55,411 bases of DNA. Origin: an uncultured Collinsella sp. Lineage in GTDB: Bacteria > Actinomycetota > Coriobacteriia > Coriobacteriales > Coriobacteriaceae. Positions within the stretch are counted from its first letter, which is position 1; each line of letters opens with the position of its first letter. Positions 32,185 to 39,070 of this stretch are shown piece by piece. Both the position numbers and the translations under genes were made by a program. Below the pieces are notes generated by a model, which did not search any database, had not been told where the DNA came from, and saw only the letters and a list, made by a program, of their open reading frames with translations. The stretch is from positions 1-55,411 of the forward strand of contig UQMV01000012.1 in the NCBI GenBank assembly GCA_900542315.1. The letters are read 5' to 3'.

Positions 32185-33030
32185 TTACTTGTCGAGCCTA
32201 ATGAGTGCCTGCTCAATGTTGCTCGTCATGTTGTTTTGCTGCGATGCGGCAAGATGGCAAGAAGTGCGAACCACACAGGTGCCAACAACCTTGTGCGAAC
32301 CGGGGTCTAAGATCGAATTGCCGTCAAAACTGCTCAAGTACTCATCGCGCTTCTTGGCATCTTTGACGTTTGCGTACACCTCGACGGCTCCGCCGGCATC
32401 GCATCCGCCGTCCACGACGGGGGTGTAATCTCCGCTAAGATACACGTCGGAAGAGTCGACCAAATCGGAATTAAAGTAGACGCATGCGGTGTAACCGCCC
32501 TGTTTGCCTAACTTATTATTTGGATCGTTGCCCTCCGAAACAGCTTCCAGTGCCGTGATGTTGGCAATGCCCGTGAGCCGTTGCAGGATGAATTGCTCTG
32601 AGGGGTCGGTCACCTGCTTGAGCTGGTCGATGCTGTCTTGAAGGTTGGACTTGGCTGTGGAAAGATCGCCGATGACGGAATCGTATTTTCCCATCTTGTC
32701 GATCTTCTTTGCCATAGCGTTTATCTCGTCGGTATTACCTGGCATTGCGGGGATATCTTCTTTGGCGGCCTGAGCTTGGGCTACCGCATTGGTCGCGGAA
32801 TCAGACGTCGACGAATCATAGGGCTTATCCTCCGATTTGTTCAGTTCCTGAAGCTCTTTGATTGCGGCGTCTAAGTCATCATTGCGGCTTTGAAGTCCGT
32901 CGGCAGCGGCGTTGAAGGCCTCAACCGCCTCATTGTGCGGTATCTGGTAATTGACGTACCAGTACGCTCCGATAGCAACGATTAAGACCGCGACGACAGA
33001 GACGATGGCTGTCCTTTTCTTTTTGTCCAT
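32185..33030 (-). CDS. Membrane-anchored protein with extracytoplasmic coiled and globular domains
   Basis: 281 residues. After MDKKKRT comes one membrane helix (AIVSVVAVLIVAIGAYWYV), then a helical region rich in Asp, Ser and Ala (about 30-150), then a C-terminal globular part with ITALEAVSEGNDPNNKLGKQ and VVGTCVVRTSCHLAASQQNN. Three or four Cys in the outer domain could form disulphides. The probable topology is inside-out, with the bulk outside. AAAGGAG precedes the ATG. No family is recognised beyond similarity in style to surface proteins. It heads the zinc-ribbon/acidic-protein set. Confidence 0.7.
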   Translation of the reverse strand: MDKKKRTAIVSVVAVLIVAIGAYWYVNYQIPHNEAVEAFNAAADGLQSRNDDLDAAIKELQELNKSEDKPYDSSTSDSATNAVAQAQAAKEDIPAMPGNTDEINAMAKKIDKMGKYDSVIGDLSTAKSNLQDSIDQLKQVTDPSEQFILQRLTGIANITALEAVSEGNDPNNKLGKQGGYTACVYFNSDLVDSSDVYLSGDYTPVVDGGCDAGGAVEVYANVKDAKKRDEYLSSFDGNSILDPGSHKVVGTCVVRTSCHLAASQQNNMTSNIEQALIRLDK

Positions 33031-33340
33031 AATGAGTGCTCTCCTTTCCCAATATGAAAATGCTAGCGCTTTCTGACTATTCCGCAGATGCCATGGCTTT
33101 CTATTCGGTAAACGGATTCCTCTCTTGCTGCGACATCAGTCGAATAACTGCGCGCTTGAACTGAGGCCGCCCGAAATGACGGTGGATGTGATGGGGGTGG
33201 CGGGGCAGTGCGTGACCGAGTGAGTCTACTTGCACATATGGGTATGGTGGACGAATGGTAAGACTAAGCTGGCGAAAAGCGAACCTGGTGCTCCTTGTCG
33301 GATTGGATCGTGCCGATTTCATTAGGCATCACACGGCAAA
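33031..33340. other. Intergenic region, no gene seen
   Basis: About 310 bases without a convincing frame, terminator or repeat. Short protein-like stretches occur in several frames with stops between them, which could mark an eroded gene but cannot be assigned. Confidence 0.4.
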
Positions 33341-33844
33341 TTATCGGTAGAACACGTCGAATTCAATTGTGTGAATGCGTGCGTTGTCGGGACCGGCGTC
33401 AATCGTAGAATGTTCGGCATCGCTCACTTCTGCCCAGACTTTATGGCCGCCGTTGATTTTATCGACGATCCTCATGACGGCTGCCTCTTCTTCTGCCGTC
33501 GCGCTCCAGGGGATGTCGCAGAGTTTTTCGCCGTCTTCAGAGATGACGTCGAGCCAAGCAGCATCCTTTGGAATGTCGGGGTCTTGTTCGAATCGAAGGA
33601 TGGCTCCAGGTTTAAGCGCTTCGCGCTGGACTTCTACCTCATCTGGTTCGTACATCCAATCGGTGTCTTCAAATTCCTTTTCCCAAAGGTAGCCGTATCC
33701 GATTGTTTTCACGCTTACAATGTACGTTTTGCCAGAAGAGAGGCCGATGGCTGTTTTCGGCTTAATAAAGAATGCTCCGAAAGCTGAGGCCGCGAGAACC
33801 GTAAATCCGCGTCGAGTTAATTCAAGTTCTTCTAAGTTGCCCAT
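33341..33844 (-). CDS. Tat-signal protein with HIRAN-like domain
   Basis: 167 residues from the ATG at 33844, which follows AAGGAG. The N-terminus ELTRRGFTVLAASAFGAFF has a twin-arginine motif followed by a hydrophobic stretch, a plausible Tat signal or membrane anchor. The rest, from LKPGAILRFEQDPDIPKDAA through AWLDVISEDGEKLCDIP, resembles the HIRAN fold (an L-x-x-G start, a D-P-x-x-P-x-D-A segment and a GxxxGxIP-like turn). HIRAN domains are usually intracellular DNA-associated modules, so an exported one would be unusual. Similarity is by eye only. Confidence 0.55.
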   Translation of the reverse strand: MGNLEELELTRRGFTVLAASAFGAFFIKPKTAIGLSSGKTYIVSVKTIGYGYLWEKEFEDTDWMYEPDEVEVQREALKPGAILRFEQDPDIPKDAAWLDVISEDGEKLCDIPWSATAEEEAAVMRIVDKINGGHKVWAEVSDAEHSTIDAGPDNARIHTIEFDVFYR

Positions 33845-34207
33845 TTGGATCTCCTTCTTTAAGAGCGGGCTGTTCGTTATTGAGAAAAATAGACGTTCGT
33901 GGGGACATAAAACTGCAGTCAATTCCCTCTGCTCAATGGCGTTGGAAGCTCTAATACAGCCGATGCGCTAATACGAATCTGGCTTTGAATATTGAAGGTA
34001 GACATGAACACGGAGCACTCCTCGATTCGCTCACTGCACTCACCGATTAATAGATGTTTCGCTGTTACGTTTTACGCTGCAAGAATTAGACTGCTTGCTT
34101 AGGTGCTAGAGGCATTCGGCATAGACATGAGAAGCCGCGCCAAGTGCCTGGTGCTTCTTGAAAGTCGTGGCCGATCCGGAAAGCGGAATGGCGAAAGGAA
34201 TAGTTGG
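33845..34207. other. Divergent intergenic region
   Basis: About 360 bases between divergent genes. A 33-codon frame at 34003-34104 has a weak GAAGG upstream but no supporting features. No terminator or strong palindrome was recognised. It presumably holds promoters for both flanking genes. Confidence 0.4.
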
Positions 34208-34918
34208 ATGGCTGTAAATCTTAAAAACGTAAAAGATACGGTGAACCTTGCGGCGGAGGTCCTGGGTGCTGCGGCCGCCGTCATTGAGGGTGCAAAGCAG
34301 CTCGGTGTCGATGTTGATGCCGTCGGCGGTGCCGTAAAGGATGCGGCGGGCGGTGCTGCTAACGGCGCTCGTGTCGTTGCCGATGGTATTGGTAAGGGGT
34401 TCGGCGCGGCAGCCGATGGCGTCGGCGCGGCAGTTGGCGCACTGGGCGGTGCTGCGAAAGCGTTTCAGGATTCAAGAGAAGCTGCCGAGGCTCGTAAGAA
34501 GATCAACGCTGCAAGGCAATCGATTTTTGAAGGAGCGTCGACGGTGATGCCCCTACACAAGTTTGTCTGCCAGCAGGACAAAGCTGCCGATGCTGCGTTT
34601 AACGGTTTCGAGATGCCCGGCTGTTACCTTATCGCAAAGTATCAAAAGGGCGACCACGATAAGAACTACAGCGATTACCTGGGTATTTACGTTGGTTCGA
34701 GTGAGCACATGTCGGAGGATATCGTATCCACACCCACGCGCCAGGGCGATCCGGACGTTTATGCCGACTACAAGTACCATCAAAATGTGATGCTGTATGT
34801 GTTCCCCTGCGAGCTGAAAGACCTCGAAGAGCGTCGTGATCTTCTTCTACGCTCGTTTGATGGCAAGAGGCTCTACAACGACACTGATGCCTCCCTTAGT
34901 CGATGGGGCGACAGATGA
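34208..34918 (+). CDS. Protein with Ala/Gly-rich amphipathic region and GIY-YIG-like domain
   Basis: 236 residues from the ATG at 34208, which follows AAAGGA. Residues 20-100 are dominated by Ala, Gly, Val and Asp (DAAGGAANGARVVADGIGKG and similar), as in membrane-active or colicin-like helices. From about residue 135, MPGCYLIAKYQKG and then DYLGIYVGSSEHMSE follow the two-strand pattern of GIY-YIG nucleases, with YKYHQNVMLYVFPC after it. The catalytic Arg and Glu cannot be fixed by eye. Its stop overlaps the next start as ATGA, so it is coupled to the DUF4268 gene. Confidence 0.6.
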   Translation: MAVNLKNVKDTVNLAAEVLGAAAAVIEGAKQLGVDVDAVGGAVKDAAGGAANGARVVADGIGKGFGAAADGVGAAVGALGGAAKAFQDSREAAEARKKINAARQSIFEGASTVMPLHKFVCQQDKAADAAFNGFEMPGCYLIAKYQKGDHDKNYSDYLGIYVGSSEHMSEDIVSTPTRQGDPDVYADYKYHQNVMLYVFPCELKDLEERRDLLLRSFDGKRLYNDTDASLSRWGDR

Positions 34919-35847
34919 AGACCTATAACCTGGACACCATTCAGAAGGTTCCCCTGCGCGAGGTGTGGCCGCATGAGGCCCATGACTTCACCAAGTGGCT
35001 GGCCGAGGAGCAGAACCTCGCAACCCTCGGGATGGCGGTCGGAATCGAGCTCGAGCTCATAGAGACGGAGTCCTCGGTCGGATCGTTCAACGTGGACATC
35101 TACGCGCAGGAGTCCGGTACGGGGCGCAAGGTGATTATCGAGAACCAACTCGAGGACACCAACCACGACCATCTCGGCAAGGTGATCACGTATGCCGCCG
35201 GCAAGGGCGCCGAGGTCGTCATCTGGGTCGTGGCGCGTGCCCGCGACGAGCACCGCCAGGCCATCGAGTGGCTCAACCAGCACACCGACAGCGACTTCGG
35301 GTTCTTCCTGGTCGAGGTCGAGCTCTGGAAGATCGGGGACTCCCTGCCCGCCCCGCGCTTCGGCGTGGTCGAGCAGCCGAACGAGTGGACCAAGACCGTG
35401 AAGCTCTCCGAGGGGCTCAGCGAGACCGAAAAGGTCAAGCTGGCGTACTGGACGGCCTACCGCGATGTGGCGGACGGCTATCCGGAGTTCCTCAAGGAGT
35501 TCAGCCCGCAGAAGCCCAGCAAGGATCATTGGTCGACGCTGCGCCTGGGGGTCTCGGCATACCATCTCGCCCTGCTCATCGATACGCATAAGGGGCGCAC
35601 GGGCATCGAGCTGTACGTGGACGACGACAAGGAGATCGGGCACCGCGCCATCGCCAACAGCGGGGTCTTCGAGGAGCGCCTCGGGCTGACGGCGGCACCC
35701 TTCGATGCGAAAAAGGCCTCGGGACTGCGCTTCTACAAGGCGGGCCATCCCATCAAGGGCCACCAGGACGCATGGCCGGGGTACATAAAGGAACAGCTCG
35801 GATGGGCCATCGAGATGAAAAAGATAATCACGGAGATCGGGCTCTAG
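34915..35847 (+). CDS. DUF4268 protein with PD-(D/E)xK nuclease-like N-terminus
   Basis: 310 residues. The N-terminal domain has SFNVDIYA near residue 58 and KVIIENQLEDTNHDHLGKVI near 73, where the Asp and E-x-Q resemble a PD-(D/E)xK nuclease core. The C-terminal half (KLAYWTAYRDVADGYPEF to the end) is the DUF4268 region found in putative restriction or defence proteins. It overlaps the preceding gene by ATGA; an ATG at 34903 is an alternative start. Codon use (many GGG, GAG and CTC) looks more GC-rich than the neighbouring island genes, suggesting separate origin. Confidence 0.75.
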   Translation: MKTYNLDTIQKVPLREVWPHEAHDFTKWLAEEQNLATLGMAVGIELELIETESSVGSFNVDIYAQESGTGRKVIIENQLEDTNHDHLGKVITYAAGKGAEVVIWVVARARDEHRQAIEWLNQHTDSDFGFFLVEVELWKIGDSLPAPRFGVVEQPNEWTKTVKLSEGLSETEKVKLAYWTAYRDVADGYPEFLKEFSPQKPSKDHWSTLRLGVSAYHLALLIDTHKGRTGIELYVDDDKEIGHRAIANSGVFEERLGLTAAPFDAKKASGLRFYKAGHPIKGHQDAWPGYIKEQLGWAIEMKKIITEIGL

Positions 35848-35995
35848 GGCAAGTGCGAAGCCGATTGTCGGGCCTTGTAGATACAGTCGCTCAGTATTGA
35901 GACAAAACTAGATAGAGGGATGCCCCCAACCTATATATGAATGGCACTTTCTTCAGACTACGTCGTAACAATTATTGGTGGGTGCAGCTCTGAAT

Positions 35996-36052
35996 GTCTC
36001 AATCTGTAACGCTAGGACGGGGTATTTGCTTCAACCTGTTGCAGATCAAGAT
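35996..36052. repeat. 57-bp palindromic element, copy 2
   Basis: Arms GTCTCAATCTGTAAC and GTTGCAGATCAAGAT, four positions not matching, flank a 27-base centre. Confidence 0.8.
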
Positions 36053-36075
36053 GGAAGGATGCAGATGGATCAATT

Positions 36076-36132
36076 GTCTCAATCTGTAACAGGTAGGGAA
36101 GGAAAACCGTTCTTACTGTTACAGATTTAGAT
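36076..36132. repeat. 57-bp palindromic element, copy 3
   Basis: Arms GTCTCAATCTGTAACAG and CTGTTACAGATTTAGAT differ at two positions and flank a 23-base centre. A 23-base spacer separates it from copy 2. Confidence 0.85.
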
Positions 36133-36156
36133 AACGAGGGAGGCCGGCGGCGAATC

Positions 36157-36213
36157 GTCTTGATCTGTAACATCTGGACCAATAATCAGCGTCTTGCTGT
36201 TACAGAACAAGAC
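36157..36213. repeat. 57-bp palindromic element, copy 4
   Basis: Arms GTCTTGATCTGTAACA and TGTTACAGAACAAGAC differ at one position and flank a 25-base centre. A 24-base spacer separates it from copy 3. Confidence 0.85.
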
Positions 36214-36243
36214 AAAAGCGGTGAGGCGCCTGACCGTCCGTTT

Positions 36244-36291
36244 AGCGTGGATTTTCCCACGCTCGATTTCAAACGGGAGAAAATCCACGCT
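36244..36291. repeat. 12-bp inverted repeat with a direct repeat inside
   Basis: AGCGTGGATTTT and AAAATCCACGCT are perfect complements. The string CCACGCTCGA occurs inside the loop and again over the right arm. Confidence 0.65.
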
Positions 36292-36507
36292 CGAATCTGC
36301 CACGGGAGCCCGATCTCGACCTATATATAGGTGCAAATAGGCTGTTATCGAAGTTCGATTCTGAAGGTGTACTCCACCACACCAAAGTGTTCCCTCGGGA
36401 AATGTCGCCAGCGCAGTCAAATCCACCGCTCTCCATATCCAAACTCAACAAAAACGCAGGTCACGGATATATAGATACGCCCGGTACCGTGTATCTAGAG
36501 GTTTTCA

Positions 36508-36537
36508 TTGACAGCCCCCAAGGTTGCATCGTATTAT
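36508..36537 (+). promoter_or_regulatory. Promoter of the tRNA-Tyr/Thr/Met-tuf cluster
   Basis: A perfect TTGACA and TATTAT are spaced by 18 bases, about 60 bases before tRNA-Tyr. The sequence CTAGAGGTTTTCATTGACAG around the -35 recurs, with two changes, at the rpmG promoter (38326-38346). Confidence 0.85.
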
Positions 36538-36599
36538 CTTTTTCGTTCGCGGGGGCGGCGGTCCAAAAGACCAAAGGACCTGCGGATACTTGAACGATT

Positions 36600-36681
36600 G
36601 GGAGTTTGCCCGAGTGGTTAATGGGGACGGGCTGTAAACCCGTTGGCTCTGCCTACATAGGTTCGAATCCTATAGCTCCCA
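36600..36681 (+). tRNA. tRNA-Tyr (anticodon GTA)
   Basis: Acceptor GGGAGTT pairs with AGCTCCC. The anticodon stem-loop is ACGGG-CTGTAAA-CCCGT, there is a long variable arm, and the T arm is ATAGG-TTCGAAT-CCTAT. CCA is not encoded. Confidence 0.95.
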
Positions 36682-36691
36682 CCCGTCAAGT

Positions 36692-36767
36692 GCCTGTATA
36701 GCTCAGTCGGTAGAGCACTTCGTTGGTAACGAAGAGGTCACCAGTTCAAGTCTGGTTGCAGGCTCCA
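36692..36767 (+). tRNA. tRNA-Thr (anticodon GGT)
   Basis: Acceptor GCCTGTA pairs with TGCAGGC. The anticodon stem-loop is CTTCG-TTGGTAA-CGAAG and the T arm is ACCAG-TTCAAGT-CTGGT. CCA is encoded. Confidence 0.95.
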
Positions 36768-36770
36768 TCC

Positions 36771-36847
36771 GGCGGTGTAGCTCAGTTGGTTAGAGCACAC
36801 GGTTCATACCCGTGGCGTCACTGGTTCGAATCCAGTCACCGCTACCA
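36771..36847 (+). tRNA. tRNA-Met (anticodon CAT)
   Basis: Acceptor GGCGGTG pairs with CACCGCT. The anticodon stem-loop is CACGG-TTCATAC-CCGTG and the T arm is ACTGG-TTCGAAT-CCAGT. CCA is encoded. The paired first acceptor base and the absence of three G-C pairs in the anticodon stem indicate the elongator form. Confidence 0.93.
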
Positions 36848-36943
36848 TAGGTAACACGGTGGCTTCTCAATAGTATGTTGAGAGGCCACTATGGTATAAA
36901 GGCAAAGTCCCGTCCGGGGACGACCTGTTTAGAGGAGGGCTTT

Positions 36944-38134
36944 ATGGCCAAAGAGAAGTTTGAGCGCACTAAGCCGCATGTTAACATCGGCACCATTGGT
37001 CACGTCGACCACGGCAAGACCACGCTGACCGCCGCCATCACCAAGGTTCTCTCTGAGACCGAGGGCTGCAAGGCTGACTTCACTGCGTTCGAGAACATCG
37101 ACAAGGCTCCCGAGGAGCGCGAGCGCGGCATTACGATCTCCGTCTCCCACGTCGAGTACGAGACTGCTGCCCGTCACTACGCTCACGTTGACTGCCCGGG
37201 CCACGCTGACTACGTGAAGAACATGATCACCGGTGCTGCTCAGATGGACGGCGCTATCCTGGTCATCGCCGCCACCGACGGCCCCATGGCTCAGACTCGT
37301 GAGCACATCCTGCTCGCCCGTCAGGTCGGCGTTCCCTACATCGTCGTCTTCCTGAACAAGTGCGACATGGTCGACGATGACGAGCTCATCGACCTCGTCG
37401 AGATGGAGACCCGTGAGCTCCTGTCCGAGTACGATTTCCCCGGCGACGACATCCCCGTCATCCGTGGTTCCGCTCTGGGCGCTCTCGAGGGCGACGCCAA
37501 GTGGATGGACGCCATTCGCGAGCTCATGAAGGCCGTCGACGAGTACATCCCGACGCCTGCTCGTAACAACGACCTCCCGTTCCTGATGGCCGTTGAGGAC
37601 GTTATGACCATCTCCGGCCGTGGTACCGTTGCTACCGGCCGTGTCGAGCGCGGTGAGCTCAAGCTCAACGAGCCCGTCGAGATCGTCGGCATCAAGGATA
37701 CCCAGAACACCGTCGTTACCGGTATCGAGATGTTCCGTAAGTCCATGGACTTCTGCGAGGCTGGCGACAACGTCGGTCTGCTGCTCCGCGGCATCAAGCG
37801 CGAGGACATCGAGCGCGGCCAGGTTCTCTGCAAGCCCGGTTCGGTTACCCCGCACACCAAGTTCACCGGCGAGATCTACGTTCTGACCAAGGAGGAGGGC
37901 GGCCGTCACACCCCGTTCTTCGATGGCTATCGTCCTCAGTTCTACTTCCGTACCACCGACGTTACCGGTACGGTCAAGCTCCCCGAGGGCACCGAGATGG
38001 CTATGCCTGGTGACCACATCACCATCGAGGGCGACCTCATCCACCCGATCGCCATGGAGGAGGGCCTGCGCTTCGCTATCCGCGAGGGTGGCCACACCGT
38101 CGGTTCGGGCATCGTCTCCACGATCATTGAGTAA
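36944..38134 (+). CDS. tuf: Elongation factor Tu
   Basis: GTPase that delivers aminoacyl-tRNA to the ribosome. GTP-binding motifs are GHVDHGKT near residue 18, DCPGHADYVKNM near 80 and NKCD near 135; RGITI near 58 is the switch I region. Domains 2 and 3 are complete, ending GSGIVSTIIE. 396 residues. The ATG at 36944 follows GAGGAGGG. It lies directly after three tRNA genes and is probably cotranscribed with them. A hairpin at about 36860-36887 in the leader may serve tRNA processing. Confidence 0.97.
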   Translation: MAKEKFERTKPHVNIGTIGHVDHGKTTLTAAITKVLSETEGCKADFTAFENIDKAPEERERGITISVSHVEYETAARHYAHVDCPGHADYVKNMITGAAQMDGAILVIAATDGPMAQTREHILLARQVGVPYIVVFLNKCDMVDDDELIDLVEMETRELLSEYDFPGDDIPVIRGSALGALEGDAKWMDAIRELMKAVDEYIPTPARNNDLPFLMAVEDVMTISGRGTVATGRVERGELKLNEPVEIVGIKDTQNTVVTGIEMFRKSMDFCEAGDNVGLLLRGIKREDIERGQVLCKPGSVTPHTKFTGEIYVLTKEEGGRHTPFFDGYRPQFYFRTTDVTGTVKLPEGTEMAMPGDHITIEGDLIHPIAMEEGLRFAIREGGHTVGSGIVSTIIE

Positions 38135-38162
38135 ATTAGCTCTCTGATATAGCTGACTTAGA

Positions 38163-38196
38163 GAACCCGGCACTTATATGGGTGCCGGGTTCTTTT
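38163..38196 (+). terminator. Terminator after tuf
   Basis: GAACCCGGCAC pairs with GTGCCGGGTTC and is followed by a T run. Confidence 0.9.
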
Positions 38197-38338
38197 CTGC
38201 AATGGATATTGAGCCGTTGCTGGTGTCGAGAGGATCGATAATAGTCCTGGGTGCACCGTCGATTAGCTCTCGTTGGCTTCATTGATGTGTTTCAAATATG
38301 AATGGATCCACCGAGAACCAATTGACTCGAGGTTTTCG

Positions 38339-38368
38339 TTGACAGCACTTACGTAGAGCTGATAAAGT
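38339..38368 (+). promoter_or_regulatory. Promoter of rpmG
   Basis: TTGACA and TAAAGT are spaced by 18 bases, 45 bases before the rpmG ATG. The upstream box CTCGAGGTTTTCGTTGACAG matches the one at the tRNA cluster promoter. Confidence 0.8.
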
Positions 38369-38413
38369 ATCAACTCGTGCCCGTACGGGGCGGAAATGAA
38401 AGGTTCAGGATAA

Positions 38414-38563
38414 ATGCGTACTCTAGTTACTCTTGCGTGCACTGAGTGCAAGCGCCGCAACTATACGACCACCAAGAACAAGTCGAACATGCCTGATCGT
38501 ATGGAGATCAAGAAGTATTGCCCCTGGTGCCGTCACCACACGCTGCACAAAGAGACTCGCTAG
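38414..38563 (+). CDS. rpmG: 50S ribosomal protein L33
   Basis: 49 residues beginning MRTLVTLACTECKRRNYTTT. It keeps both cysteine pairs, CTEC and CPWC, so it is the zinc-binding (C+) form rather than the zinc-independent one. It ends RHHTLHKETR. AAAGG lies upstream. It is followed by tRNA-Trp and secE, the arrangement common in Gram-positive bacteria. Confidence 0.95.
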   Translation: MRTLVTLACTECKRRNYTTTKNKSNMPDRMEIKKYCPWCRHHTLHKETR

Positions 38564-38576
38564 TCTCTAGTCACAT

Positions 38577-38652
38577 ACGCCAGTAGTTCAATTGGTAGAG
38601 CATCGGTCTCCAAAACCGAGTGTTGAGGGTTCGAGTCCTTCCTGGCGTGCCA
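38577..38652 (+). tRNA. tRNA-Trp (anticodon CCA)
   Basis: Acceptor ACGCCAG pairs with CTGGCGT. The anticodon stem-loop is TCGGT-CTCCAAA-ACCGA and the T arm is GAGGG-TTCGAGT-CCTTC. Discriminator G is followed by CCA. Confidence 0.95.
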
Positions 38653-38661
38653 GTCATTATT

Positions 38662-38693
38662 CCGTAAGCTCCCAATTGGGGGCTTACGGTTTA
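38662..38693 (+). terminator. Hairpin between tRNA-Trp and secE
   Basis: CCGTAAGCTCCC and GGGGGCTTACGG pair across AATT and are followed by a short T stretch. It may partially attenuate transcription into secE. Confidence 0.65.
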
Positions 38694-38728
38694 CTCATGT
38701 ATAAGCGCATTGCGCGGAGGTAACCCAA

Positions 38729-39067
38729 ATGGCCAACAAGAAGAACAAGAAGAAGGCTCAGCAGCCGGCACCTGCCAACAACGCTGCTGCCAACTCCAAG
38801 GTTGAGGCCAAGAAGGCCGTTGCCAAGAAGAACGAGAAGGCTGCGAAGTCCAAGAAGAACGAGAAGCCTGGTTTCTTCGCCCGCACCAAGAAGTATTTCG
38901 CTTCGGTGAAGTCCGAGATGAAGCGTGTCACGTGGCCCGATAAGAAGGAGCTCGTGAACTACTCGGTCGTCGTTTGCGCTTCTCTGATCGTCGTCGGCGT
39001 CGTCATCGCTCTGCTCGATGCTGGCTTTGGCGAGGCTCTTGCTCTGTTCTCTGGATTGAGGGGCTAA
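38729..39067 (+). CDS. secE: Preprotein translocase subunit SecE
   Basis: Essential small subunit of the SecYEG channel. The first 48 residues are an unusual Lys/Ala-rich tail (ANKKNKKKAQQPAPANNAAA and similar). The conserved part follows: FARTKKYFASVKSEMKRVTW and PDKKELVNYSVVV, leading into one membrane helix. 112 residues. GGAGG precedes the ATG. nusG starts three bases later. Confidence 0.93.
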   Translation: MANKKNKKKAQQPAPANNAAANSKVEAKKAVAKKNEKAAKSKKNEKPGFFARTKKYFASVKSEMKRVTWPDKKELVNYSVVVCASLIVVGVVIALLDAGFGEALALFSGLRG

Positions 39068-39070
39068 ACC

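Larger units (their letters stand above)
35848..36494. other. Repeat-rich intergenic region
   Basis: No convincing gene. It holds three 57-bp palindromes, a 12-bp inverted repeat and the sequence CCTATATAT twice (near 35928 and 36320). A 99-codon minus-strand frame across the repeats is not supported by a start signal or protein character. Confidence 0.6.

Noticed and set aside
34003..34104. 33-codon frame between divergent genes
   Set aside because: Weak ribosome-binding site, no similarity or context; chance is as likely.
35996..36213. CRISPR array
   Set aside because: The regularly spaced 57-bp units are internally palindromic with variable centres, only three in a row, and no cas genes are present.
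36127..36426. 99-codon minus-strand frame in the repeat region
   Set aside because: It spans the palindromic repeats, lacks a good ribosome-binding site and shows no protein family features.
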